From the NCBI GenBank assembly GCA_964036045.1, contig OZ038389.1, positions 36,350,912 through 36,414,911 of the forward strand: 64,000 bases of DNA, in the 5' to 3' direction. A program made the position numbers and the translations under genes. This document shows, one piece after another, positions 20,285 to 30,447 of this stretch. A model generated the notes under the pieces. It ran no database searches, had not been told where the DNA came from, and was given only the letters and a program-made list of their open reading frames with translations. Within the stretch, counting starts at the first letter, position 1. Each line of letters begins with the position of its first letter. Source of the DNA: Eutreptiella sp. 'Long Island Sound 2002'. Lineage: Eukaryota > Euglenozoa > Euglenophyceae > Eutreptiales > Eutreptiaceae.

Positions 20285-20360
20285 TGGCCGTTGTCAGGGG
20301 AGATGGTGGGGCCTGTGCCCTGATGGAGTGCGGTCGTAGTTCTGTGCCGAGGGCGTGGTA

Positions 20361-20412
20361 CAACGACTGGAACCAGCCCTTCGCCACGTTCAACCTCCTC
20401 GTGCTGCGGGCC
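20361..20412 (+). pseudogene. Duplicate fragment of the GAF-like gene, 5' piece
   Basis: Codes YNDWNQPFATFNLLVLRA, nearly the RNHWNQPFAAFDLLVLRA block of the intact gene about 1.1 kb upstream. The similarity stops at TGCTGCGGGCC (20402-20412); the next block of the same duplicate starts at 21101. Confidence 0.65.
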
Positions 20413-21100
20413 ATGGTGTTTTTGCCGCATGGCTGTGCATGGTGACTCAAATCCCAACCGAGACGGCCGAAGTTCCTACCAGGATGACCTAAGTTCCTAC
20501 CAGGATGACGTAAATGCCCACCAAGATGGCACCATGATGGAGAGACAAGAATTTGTGTGGACATGACCCTCAAATGAGGAGCCACTCATGTTCGCACCTT
20601 TACAGTCACCAACAATGACCCACACAACCAATTACATTTACGCCACAACAGGGTAAATACCCCCCCTTTTTAATTTTCAGAGATCTGCGCCAAACCTCGC
20701 GGTATCACATTTCGCAGGTTTGCCCCCCCCCCTCTCTGGTACTGATATTGTTTACAATGCAACCCGCTGATTCATCTCAGCCTTCAGTGTTCACACCGCT
20801 GTCCTTTTCAGCCTATAGTCATTGTGCGTCATGCACACTGGGAAGCCTACAGGCGTGGCAGTTTCCCAATGCATAACGTGGTTCCAGACTCAGCTAATCC
20901 TCACTACTTGTCAGATCCGGTACCACAGCCACTGTGGGATCATCGTAGCACTAGACAGCCCTGAACCTTGATTCCGAGAGGTTATCTCGAGTATCATGAA
21001 GTGAGCAGGCTACGCCAGCTCTTCTTGGTCTTAGCGAAAAAAATTTCGCAGGTCCCCCCCCCCCCCCCGCCACCAAGGCCTTGTGCCCCCCCCCCCCCCC
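20413..21100. mobile_element. ~690-bp insertion splitting the duplicated GAF-like fragment
   Basis: Bounded by near-identical 11-mers TGCTGCGGGCC and TGCTCCGGGCC, which look like a target-site duplication. It contains the ~95-bp dispersed repeat also present at 16789 and ends in long C runs (21053-21100). There is no coding capacity. It is probably a nonautonomous element. Confidence 0.45.
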
Positions 21101-21190
21101 TGCTCCGGGCCCTGGCCAAAGTCGCGAACGCCTCCCGGTGCTTCGGCACCTCCGACACGTGCTCGAACTTCGCGGCTCTCCTCAGTGCAC
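21101..21190 (+). pseudogene. Duplicate fragment of the GAF-like gene, 3' piece
   Basis: Codes LLRALAKVANASRCFGTSD and CSNFAALLS, matching residues after LVLRA in the intact gene. Together with the piece at 20361 it forms one continuous stretch of the parent gene, interrupted by the insertion. Confidence 0.65.
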
Positions 21191-22943
21191 CGAGGTGCGC
21201 CCCCTCACCGCTCCCTGGCGCACACGACACACGCCATTTCATCCTCCGACCCGACTCAACTGTCCAAGGCCTTTTCCGCCGTGTCACAGCCCAAACCTTC
21301 TGTCGTAGGCACGGGCTTGTCTGATCGCAGACACCCGTTTGACTGTCGTATGGGAAGAAGACTGTGTCCCCTCTCTTTGTGAGGGGTAGGCCCGTGGTAA
21401 AGATACTGCGTGACTCTCGTCTCGCGCCAAAATGCACCAGAATGCTGCCGAGGACCCACGTTTGCAGCTGTCGGACTCTGTTCACTGAAAAAGCGGGAAA
21501 AGAGAACAGACCCCTGGCGGACTGCACTTTTCCTGTATTTTGTACGTTTCTTGGCCAAGGGTGGCGGACCGGTGTTTTGGAGTAGCAGGATCATGAGGAA
21601 GCGCCCTCCTTGTGCAAGGCTCGTTTGAGGGTGTCAGGAACCGACAGCCCACGAGGTTCCCTCGAGGGCCGTTCATTGTTTCCCGTGTCGTGTGCAAACC
21701 TGACCTGTGTTCCAGCCCGAAGGCTGTGAGGCCCCAAATCAATTGGGTACTCGGCCCCGAGCTTTGACGGGGGGGGGGGGGGCGCAACAACCAGCACAAC
21801 CCCCGGTACGCCAACCACTGGTACACCGCTAACGCACAAACGGCACCCGCCGCAACCAGCACAGCCCCGGTACACCAACGGCTGGGCTCCGCGAACGCGG
21901 AAACGACACCAGCAGGAGCACTGGCAGCAGCAGCCGACAGAACGCAGCGACCCGACGCAACATGCGAAGGGACGAACGGGTGACTGTCCAGGGCCCCGTA
22001 AAGAAACTGCAACCCGACGGAATGTCACACGGGGGGGGCACAGCACTGTACCAGGGAAACAGATCCCGGTCAAAAACTGCTCCTCGGTCCAGTCCAACCC
22101 CTGCCGAGCCCAAGACAGTCGGATGATCTGCACGGATGAATCGCTTGGCTGACCCCACGGGTGCCCGCCAGAAACGTGATGGTGTTCTAGTGTCGGCCTC
22201 TGACATTCCAATGGTCTGTCAGCACACCCACTGTTTTCCTGTTTCCTGCTCAGTTTGGGGGGGTGGGGGGATCTGCGTCCTTATCGTGGAGGGGTCTCCC
22301 CCCTGGGGGGAATGTTTGCCCGGCGCGCTACCTTTGTATTAAATGTCTTATCTCTAGCCCAAGTTTATCCTCACCTTGGGAAGTCCCCCAAGTAGACCGC
22401 ACTGGACCGCAAACCTTCTCTGCAAGGCACCTTGTATAAGCCGAAATATGAGAATTCAACAACACAAAATGTCACTCCCACCACTTCCAACCACCACCCT
22501 TGCCATCGTCAGAAACTGGGTGCAAAGGATGGGCCAAATTCTTAGACACGGCGCGAAGGTACTCCAAATTGTTAGTTGAGGTGGGGGAAAAACAGGCACG
22601 AGTGGGGAATGGTCAAAAAAAGATGCCCGGCTCCCCCCTAGACTGCACCAAAGCTGTGTGTGTGCAATGAGGGGTTCTACGTGTCCTGGTGCCATGCTCT
22701 GCTTGCATTTCAGACCAGGATGGAGCGTCCCAAGGGTGTTCCAACGAATCGTTTGAGAATTCCAACGTTGGTGGTCAGCTAGAATACAGGGTGCCGTGCA
22801 GTTCCTGGGGGAAAACAGGTTCTGCCCCTGAAGTGCCAAAGCAGTCAAACACCCCCCCCCCCCCGCCCGCCCCCCTGCACCTCATTCAATGCTGCGGACA
22901 CTGTCATTGGCGTGCGGGCGCGCGCCGGGCATCTTTTTTGACC

Positions 22944-23248
22944 CGTGCCCTACCGGTGGACTGTTGCCGTTGATATGTTGGGCAACATTATATGGATTTG
23001 CCCCTTGGCCCCCGGGACATCAGCAGATTTGGGATGGGTATGGACCTTCTCGTACCCGAGGTGATTTCTTTGATTTCGAAGTGGGGGGCCATGATGGTGC
23101 TTATAAGGGCCGGATTCATGTCATTGTGCCATTAATTGGAAGAAAGAATGGCACTTTGACAGCCCGCCAACAATGTTACAATGACGTGCACGGGTGGTAT
23201 AGGGCACGCATTGAGCAGCTGTTTGCTCGGTTGTGGCACGCAAGATGA
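22944..23248 (+). pseudogene. DDE transposase remnant (PIF/Harbinger type)
   Basis: Frame one gives VAVDMLGNIIWICPLAPGTS, the catalytic Asp region of the DDE_Tnp_4-type fold. After a frameshift at about 23030 the next frame gives GDFFDFEVGGHDGAYKG, then RIHVIVPLIGRKNG, then ARQQCYNDVHGWYRARIEQL. The last block, YN followed by H-x-x-R and a Glu, is the usual end of this transposase core. The enzyme would cut and paste the element by its inverted repeats. The N-terminal DNA-binding region is missing, and the frameshift plus a stop make it nonfunctional. The start coordinate marks the first convincing similarity, not a start codon. Confidence 0.6.
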
Positions 23249-23378
23249 GGCAGAGGATGAGGCAGAAGTGTGTGTGTTGTGTTGCCATAACGCTCCACCG
23301 TTGTAGTTTGGGATGAGTGTAAGGAGCACTATTGTACTGAATGTATTGACACCCACACTTGTGGGACCAATGTTATGA
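23249..23378 (+). pseudogene. Cys-rich zinc-finger tail of the transposase, copy 1
   Basis: DEAEDEAEVCVLCC follows the transposase, then, after a one-base shift, WDECKEHYCTECIDTHTCGT. The cysteine spacing resembles a B-box or related zinc finger. An intact version lies at 26688-26829. Confidence 0.5.
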
Positions 23379-23751
23379 TGCAGCTCTACTGTTCGCGATA
23401 CCTCAATGACGCCTATCGCTTCTACTGGAGATCGATGCGGTTGTGCTATCCTAACCCCCCATTCTCCCAACTTGCTAAGGTGTTGACCAAGACCGCCCTT
23501 AAAGGAGCGAGAGTGGTACTGTGTACCCCAGTTTGCAACTTTCTTGAGCTGGGGCAGTTTGGGTCACCTAATTCTAAGGGCGTTTCCAAGGGGTGTGCTT
23601 GGGGGCTCTTCGGGGGGAACATAGTCTAAAAGTAGCGCGCCGGGCGCGCGCCGGGCAAACATTCCCCCGGAGACTCTGCATCAGGGCTGTCCCTCAGGAG
23701 AAAAAAAAGGAACAGAATACCTCGTCACACTGACAGAATAGAATGCTCGCC

Positions 23752-23960
23752 GTTACCCTTCAACAAACATCGGTTACCCTCCAACCGCCATCAGTTACCC
23801 TCCAACCACCATTGATCACCCTCCAACCGCCATCGGTTACCCTCCAACCGCTGTCTGTCACCCTCCTACCGCCATCAGGTTCCTTCCAACCGCCATCGGT
23901 TACCGCCGTCGGCTACCCTCCAACCGCCATCAGTTCCCTCCAACCGCCATCGGTTACCTG
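23752..23960 (+). repeat. 21-bp tandem repeat
   Basis: Units such as CGGTTACCCTCCAACCGCCAT, varied, about ten copies; followed by an (AT)n microsatellite at about 23995-24035. Confidence 0.8.
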
Positions 23961-23990
23961 CAAACCCTCAGAGAAACAATATAAGCAACA

Positions 23991-24033
<43 letters not shown>

Positions 24034-24043
24034 AACAACAACA

Positions 24044-24475
24044 TCAATCTTTGTGGCTCTGCGCCCAAAGGCCAGACAACAACAGCAGCAGCAGCAGAAT
24101 CCCAACAGCTTTCCACTCGGCAGTCTCCAACCAGTTGATGGCCGTCCTCTCTTGCACAGGCCCGGCCCCAGGCCCAGGGCGGCGGGGTTGTGAAGTGCCT
24201 CGGGAAGGGTCAGGAGGGTCCGTGAGGATGTTCACAACAGCAAGGACAATGACGACCAGCGCCACATCGAGAAAGAAAATGACGCCAGGGACCAAAAGCA
24301 CAGTGCTGACCACAACAGAAGATTCAGGGTCACTCGCACGCTCATCCCCCAGAAAGCGGGGCCCTACATCTGCCATCAAGTGTATCCACATGTACTTTGT
24401 TGGTCGGGCCAAGAGTGCGATACCCGCCTTCATTTCGGATGGGATGACTGATGCCTGTTGTGCACTGGAATCCAT
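24044..24475 (-). CDS. Hypothetical two-helix membrane protein
   Basis: A 143-residue frame with an ATG at 24475. The N-terminal half is soluble (EMKAGIALLARPTKYMWIH). A long hydrophobic stretch at about 51-85 (VVVSTVLLVPGVIFFLD, then VALVVIVLAVVNIL) could make a hairpin of two helices. A Pro/Arg-rich linker follows, then a Leu run (ILLLLLLLSGLW) encoded by a CAG-type triplet repeat, so the C-terminus may be an artefact of the microsatellite. It is not recognised, and coding is uncertain. Confidence 0.35.
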   Translation of the reverse strand: MDSSAQQASVIPSEMKAGIALLARPTKYMWIHLMADVGPRFLGDERASDPESSVVVSTVLLVPGVIFFLDVALVVIVLAVVNILTDPPDPSRGTSQPRRPGPGAGPVQERTAINWLETAEWKAVGILLLLLLLSGLWAQSHKD

Positions 24476-26351
24476 GGGTTTGTGCGCATTGTGAGGAGAT
24501 GTTTGGTTTCTTTCTGTTACACGCAGTGGATTGATAGGGTTTTTTTCAGAGGGGTAGATTCAGAAGTTGTGACACATCACAGGCATATGTCCCCAGATGA
24601 AAACTTTGCAAATCCTGCAAATGGGCGGCAGCACATATATCCTAACAAGGGCAAAAAGAAAAAAGAGCATCAAACACATCTGCAAACTCAATAATGCGGA
24701 TGTTTGTGCGTGGGCCAGCTGGGGGGGCATTGGTATCAGCTCCACATATGATGCGAGTCGTGCCGGCTGATGCCATGTGGTGATCTGCTTGTCCTGGTCA
24801 TTGTCCCCCCTCCAATGAATGCCTTGTCCAACAAACACCCCCGTTCGGACCATGTTTTTTTGGGACCTAATTAGTTTGGGACCGGGTTTAGGTACTGAGT
24901 TAATTTGGTACTGGACGGCGAGTCCAATGAACACTCCGGTTCAGACGACATTTTTTGAGGACTTTATTGTTCGCTGGACACGGGAGGGGGCTAGTAGGCG
25001 TTGCCATCTGCTGTGGAAGGGGGACTGCTCTCCTGGCTGGCCATCAGAGGCTGGGTTGCCTCTGCTTTGGTGTTCAACGAACAGTTGTAGAACGGTCTCC
25101 AGGCTTTGTCCTCTTCACAAGGTCTTGAATGCTGAAAGCAGTGGCACCGAAACGCCGCATTGTGTGTGCACTCTGTGCAAGTCATTCCGCTTGTCCAACA
25201 ACAACACCTGTCAACTTTTGACGCAAGGATTTGCGGACCTGAAGTGCATCTTGGTAAGACGTGACAGTCCAAAGTTGACCCGGAAATTGTACTTTAAACA
25301 CACAACAAAAAACCCTTCAAATTGGGCCATCGGGAGCAAGCGTGAAACCATGCATCAATACGTAACAAATGCCCATAAGCGCCCACGAGCTACGAGCTGC
25401 GGCTAAAATGTGTGTCATGGAAAGTATCCCAAGATGCGCCCACCCAAACAGCCCATAGAATCCTAGAAAAGCTTAGTTGCAAGCACAAGGCCTGCTGTCC
25501 TGGGTTTTTTTTAATGGCTGCCAATAGTTCCCCAAGGCTTCTGGGTAGTTTTTGTTCTTTCCTGGAGGCCTCTTGATGGTTGCAATTATCACTGCAACCG
25601 TCCCTAGATACACCCAAAGCCTGCATGGCACCAACCGCGCGCGCACCGTGGCAAGAGCGCCCTCGTGGGCCTCCGGGCCGCCATGGAGCAGTTGCCTGCG
25701 AGGGGATCTAGGGTACTGCTTAAACTAGACTCAGCCGGTGGCTTCCACTTGCTCAGGAGGACTTGTGCCCTCAAAGAAGCCCTCGACTGTGCGCCGTCAC
25801 TTTAGACGGTTCACCGGTGTCTGCCCACTAATAGTTGCCATGGTGCGAACGCGGTGTGCATGGGGTGCAACAACACCCACCATGGCCACAAACTCTCATG
25901 CCCCCTTGGTTCCAACTCCAAGGTGGCAGGTCTGAGGCACATAAGCTCTCTGTGCACAGATGGGTTGGAAGCACGGGGGGGGGGGGGCGACTCCGCGGGT
26001 CCTGGGACGCCAACTACCCCTGCCCCCCCCCCCCCCCCCCAAGGGGCCTCCGGCCAACAGTTAGTTGGGGGGGGTAGTTGGCGTCCAGAACCGAGGGGTC
26101 GCCCCCCCCCCCCGGGGGTTGGAAGCAATGGCTTTGCCAACAAGGCATCTCAGGACTTCGCCAATGGCAATGCGTTTGACCTTGGGAATGTTGTCAGTCT
26201 CCTCTTTGAGCAGGACCAGGCCCCCCGCCTACAATGCTGCCTCGATGTGTGGGTGTAGCAGACCATGGGCCCCTCTTTTGACAAAATTGCCCAAGGCTTG
26301 CACAAAGGGGTTGCCTTCTACACACTCACTGAGGTTACGGAGGTGTAGGGG

Positions 26352-26390
26352 GAGCGTTAGCGCGCCGGGCGCACGGCGGGCACCCGTCCC
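26352..26390 (+). repeat. PIF/Harbinger-like right terminal repeat, solo
   Basis: GTTAGCGCGCCGGGCGCACG, then GGGCACCCGTCCCCC: a diverged version of the right end at 23632, in the same orientation. Confidence 0.45.
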
Positions 26391-26687
26391 CCACCGGTGG
26401 CCTTTTAGGGGGTGCACTTAGCGCAGTGCAGCTATTTGGGCGTCTAGCTGTACTAGAGACCCATACTTTGAGATACTAGGGGCATCATTGTGACCCCTAG
26501 CCTAGGTTTTGACTTCTGATTTTGTCCCCTTTGTTGGGGACCTCCGAGAATGCAGGGGTGACGTAGCATTTCCGCCCTCTTTTGGGCCCCAACCCTCCGG
26601 TGCTATTGAGGAAACCGGGACAATCTCTGAATCCACGCTTTGTTGCGTGGCCCCTTGAGTTGGGGTTAGGGACTCTCAATCCACGCA

Positions 26688-26829
26688 AGATGAGACAGAG
26701 GATGAGGCAGAAGTGTGTGTGTTGTGTTGCCAGAAGTGCTCCACCGTCGCAGTTTGTGACGTGTGTAAGGAGCACTATTGTACTGAATGTATTGGCACCC
26801 ACACTTGTGGGACCAATGTTGTTTGTTAA
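26688..26829 (+). pseudogene. Cys-rich zinc-finger tail of a transposase, copy 2
   Basis: DETEDEAEVCVLCCQKC, then STVAVCDVCKEHYCTECIG and THTCGTNVVC to a TAA, in one frame. Ligand pairs are spaced C-x2-C-C-x2-C, C-x2-C, C-x2-C. It lies about 200 bases before another right terminal repeat (27031-27060), the same arrangement as in the 22.3-23.7-kb element, so it marks a 5'-deleted second copy. Confidence 0.5.
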
Positions 26830-27030
26830 GTACAATACAAATGACATTTGGAGTTGTTGAATTCACAGCTATTGCTTTATTATGCAACGAGCTTTGTAGG
26901 GAAGGTGTGCAGTGCAACGTGGTCTACTTGGTTTCTCCATGAGAGGGTAAATCTGGGGCTGAAGTCGGGATAGTTAATAGAAAAGTGGAACAATCGTTTC
27001 GGGTTTAAAAAAAAAGATAGTTAATAGAAA

Positions 27031-27060
27031 AGTAGGGCGCCGGGCAAACATTCCCCTGTA
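27031..27060 (+). repeat. PIF/Harbinger-like right terminal repeat of the second copy
   Basis: GTAGGGCGCCGGGCAAACAT, then TCCCC: matches the outer half of the right end at 23651-23668. Confidence 0.5.
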
Positions 27061-27500
27061 GTGGCCTGGGGCCCCAAGGGCCCGCCAGCAATCTTCAAGT
27101 TCCCGGGTCCCGTCCAACATCATATGCTTCACAGCCTTGGATAGCGTGCCTTCGGCCACTAGCCCTTCAGGCCCTTGACAAGAGTTGGTTGGGTTTCCCT
27201 GAGCTGCATATGTGTCCTGGAAATCCTCTCTCTTTGCATATGAGCTATGGGTCTGCGCCCTGTGCCCTGTCTAAAACAAAAAGGGATCCAGTGGATCATA
27301 TACTTGAGTCGCCCAATTCCCAAGAACTATCTTGAGTACCTGTGAACATTTCGAGTCACCCCCCCCCCCCCAAAAAAAAAACAAGAATAGGCAAAAATGG
27401 TGAAATCCGCCAGCAATTCATTGCTTTTTCGTTGTCAACCCCCCCATCCCTCTCCTCAATATATTCTACTTTCTGAGTGTCTTTTTTTTGTCCTCCGGAA

Positions 27501-28403
27501 ATGGCGCGATTGGCCCATGGCTGTGTGGCCTTCTATGAGCCCCTGACGGAGTGCAAACTCCGCATGTTCTGTTTCTATGGGTCCGGCCAAAGCGCCGTGC
27601 ATTTGCGGCACGTGAAGTTTCCCCCGGGCGTCGAGCGGTGCATCATGGAGCAGCCTGGCCGCGGCCTTCGAGGGGGAGAGGACCTTTGCAGCGACCTGCT
27701 TCATGTGGCGGAAGAGCTGGTGGAGCTCGCAGGGGGCCTTATAGACCCGGCGTCCAACCCGCCCTTCGCGGTTTGGGCGTACTCCCTGGGCTGCGCCGTG
27801 GCGTACGAGTTCGTGCGCGCCGTGCGGCAACAGTACGATAAAGAGCCCCTGTGCATGTACTTGTCCGTGCGGCGGTCCCCGTCAGTGCCAGTGGCGCCTC
27901 TCACGTTCCCTGATGGTTCCGCGCAATCCCCGGATGAGCTCCTCAAGGGCTCGTACCACGACCTACTCACGTGCGTTGCGCACTACTACGGGAACAGTGC
28001 GTTGCAGGCGATGCTGGACAAGCTTCAGGGGGACCCTGATGCCGACAACGCAGACACCGCCACGACACGGTCCTACCTTTTTGAGAAGGTGGGCCCTCTG
28101 GTCCACAGTGACATGAAGATGGGGCATTCGGCAGCCTCCGTGTTTTGGGAGGCGAAAATGGAGGATGACCCCAATTTGACCTGTGAGCTGAGGGCGTGGG
28201 CGGCCGGCAATGCGCATGACATTGACTCGTCCCCCGATATGGTCAGCGGGTGGCAGGAGGTCACGGACGGGCCTTTTACGATGGTGGTGGTGCCCGAAGC
28301 TACACACGAGGGCCTCCTCAAGCACCCCGCGTTCTTGGACGGCGTTGCAACGCACGTCCAAACGCTCGTCAGCTCGCTAGAGGCCGGTGGTGGAGCTCGT
28401 TGA
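27501..28403 (+). CDS. Type II thioesterase-like alpha/beta hydrolase
   Basis: Intact 300-residue, single-exon protein of the stand-alone thioesterase family that releases or edits acyl chains on polyketide, peptide or fatty-acid synthases. MFCFYGSGQSA (22-32) gives the first strand and oxyanion region; EQPGRGLRGGED (50-61) is the substrate-side PGRG block. The nucleophile elbow is AYSLGCAVAYEF with Ser95; the family usually has GHS-x-G, so Ala-Tyr replaces Gly-His. The acid is Asp240 or Asp242 in AAGNAHDIDSSPDMVSGW, and the base is His269 in PEATHEGLLKH, in the usual order. It is slightly longer than the usual 240-260 residues because of an acidic insert (GDPDADNADTATT). The ATG at 27501 is the first in frame and sits behind the GAGTGTCT/T-run leader. 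No synthase gene is nearby. Confidence 0.8.
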   Translation: MARLAHGCVAFYEPLTECKLRMFCFYGSGQSAVHLRHVKFPPGVERCIMEQPGRGLRGGEDLCSDLLHVAEELVELAGGLIDPASNPPFAVWAYSLGCAVAYEFVRAVRQQYDKEPLCMYLSVRRSPSVPVAPLTFPDGSAQSPDELLKGSYHDLLTCVAHYYGNSALQAMLDKLQGDPDADNADTATTRSYLFEKVGPLVHSDMKMGHSAASVFWEAKMEDDPNLTCELRAWAAGNAHDIDSSPDMVSGWQEVTDGPFTMVVVPEATHEGLLKHPAFLDGVATHVQTLVSSLEAGGGAR

Positions 28404-28959
28404 CGCAATGGACCACGATGCTTCATTTCGTGTTCTGTGTCACGGTGGGTTCTTCTGAGCCGCTGGTCCACGTTTGGTCGGCCCACATGCACTGGGAGCC
28501 CTCAACTACGCGAGCTGCGCCTCTGAAGTTGGACACCGTGGGAAGGGAAGTGTTGGTGTTGGAAGGGTGGAGCCTCCTGCACCCCGCACCCAAATGAACC
28601 AGGACAGACACATCCTGGATGCATGCAGGATCCGATGCCAAGTGCACCAATTGGGGCCCATGGTACAACGTCAACGAGCATGCAAATTGTTGCCCCCACT
28701 GGGCCCCTGGCCAGCGGTTGGTGTTCAACCGCCATTGATCAGCCGCCGTGCAGTCGGCCCGGCCAACACCCATCGGTTGAGCATCGCCCGCCATCGTGTG
28801 CCTGCCATCGCTTTGCAGAGTGTGCCCTGTTGCACCAGAGGTCCACAGGTTGCTTTCAAAACACACTGTTCTGGCTGTGTGGCATGACATCCGCAATGCA
28901 CTTCACGGGTGTGGAGCGTGCTGAGGTATGATACCGCTTGCCACACTTGTGGGGCGTAC

Positions 28960-29520
28960 CAAAAGGCCCCCGTTTTTTTTTACCAAAAAACCCCCCAATT
29001 TCCATCCTTTCTTCGTCAGGTTGGGGGGGGGGGGGGTTGGAAAGTTTTTGGGGGGTTGGTTAGAACCGGGGGGGTGTGGTAAATTTTTTGGGGGGGGGGT
29101 TGGTACAAAACGGGTTTTTTTTTTGGTAAGCCTGGGGGTTCAGTATGTTTTTTTTGTTACATCACGGGGGATTTTTTTGTACGTACCAGCCTAAAGGAAA
29201 GTGCAAACCCAATTACCTTCCTCTGAAAACAGGGCAAAAGCTGTGGATTCTCGACCAACTGCACAGCAACATTTCATCAACGATTTCTGCTTTTAGAATT
29301 CCAAACTGCTATGTGCTCTCCGATTCCGATTGAATCAGACAGACTTTGATTTCAACAGTTGAATTGAATCCAGCCCAGTGACAAAGAAGGCAGGGGGCAC
29401 CAACAATGGGAAGAAATGGGGGGTTGGTAAGCTTTGTTATCTCGGGGGTTTTCTGTCCAATCCAGGGGGGTTTTGTGATACAAATTGGGGGGTTTTTTGG
29501 TCATAAAAAGGGGTTTGTAC
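28960..29520. repeat. Homopolymer-rich G/T tract
   Basis: Alternating G and T runs (TTGGTACAAAACGGG, GGGGGGTTGG and similar) occur at about 28970-29180 and again at 29415-29520. There is no coding signal. The region 28404-28960 also holds nothing I can support. Confidence 0.5.
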
Positions 29521-30372
29521 ATCCTGACCCCAGCCCTGCGTCAAATTGCAGTGAAATTCCACTAAAAACACATTTTTGCGGGTGCAGTTCATTCTTTTTG
29601 CAAGCATGGTCGTTGGGAAGCTGGGCATGGTCGTGGAGGAATGGCTGATCCGTGCTTGGAGAGCCAGCCGATGCCCGGGGATTGATGCACCAATGCATGG
29701 GTGAAGTACCCGTGAAGTACCCGTGCCCCGTTTTCACTTCAGAAAAGTCATGTATCCGGGGCCACCTGCCAGATTGGGTCTTGGGACAGAGGATGGCGCA
29801 GCAGGTGCCGGATACTCACAACACTGGCACGTGCTCCCATAGGTGCCATGGATCATTCCCAAGGATGCATCAAAAACCCAAACTGCCATCTCCGTCCGTC
29901 ACAGCCCGTGATTGGTCGCAATGGTCGCCACTGTACTACATCACACAATGCTTTTCTGGATTGATGGTTTGAGAGCTAACAAGATACCGTTCTGCAAAAT
30001 TGTAGTTGCTGCAGTGTTGTTCATGGTAGTTGTTGGAATTAGGGGCCTTATCGGGCATGTTTTCACTGTGACTTGAAGTGGATGTGTGATTGATATATTT
30101 GTATTCTGAGCTACTATGGCTGACGTCCCCGCATTTCTACTTCTTGAGTAGGCATTTCATGAAATTGCCACTGACTGGCCGCCATTGCCAGTACTGCTGT
30201 TTCACTTGACACACTGCTCAGCAACCTGCACGCCTGCAGCATGCATCAGCGCCTCACCACCTGGACAAACCAGGTTGAGGAACGTAGAGCAGTACAAGCA
30301 GTGGGTTGCTACAGGCATTCCCCAGGATTGCATTGACATTGCTGGAGCAGCCGCGCTGTGCATAACGCAGGA

Positions 30373-30447
30373 TTCCCGGCTAACTCAACCGGGCTAAGCG
30401 TAGGTCTCGCAACCGAAAGGTCGTGGGATCGATCCCTGGACCGGGCA
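30373..30447 (+). repeat. tRNA-like sequence (pseudo-tRNA or SINE head)
   Basis: tRNA-sized: acceptor-like ends TTCCCGG and CCGGGCA pair at six of seven positions. TAACTCAACCGGGCTAAGCG is a good D-arm/A box, and GTGGGATCGATCCC a good T-arm/B box. The anticodon loop would read CTCGCAA, but its stem pairs poorly, so a working gene is doubtful. Confidence 0.45.

Larger units (their letters stand above)
22294..23675 (+). mobile_element. PIF/Harbinger-like DNA transposon, decayed
   Basis: The left end reads GTCTCC ... GGGGGGAATGTTTGCCCGGC then GCGCTAC (to 22331). The right end (from 23632) is its reverse complement with one extra GCGCGCCGGG block, ending CAAACATTCCCCCGGAGAC. Inside are transposase remnants (22.94-23.25 kb) and a Cys-rich tail (23.25-23.38 kb). 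Further right-end sequences at 26352-26390 and 27031-27060 show that the family is repeated nearby. A TAA-type target duplication is not visible. Confidence 0.6.

Noticed and set aside
21482-22211. Overlapping minus-strand ORFs of 176 and 206 codons
   Set aside because: No recognisable motif, interrupted by a poly-C run, and compete with each other.
28474-28931. ORFs downstream of the thioesterase gene
   Set aside because: Short, overlapping on both strands, no motif; treated as noncoding.
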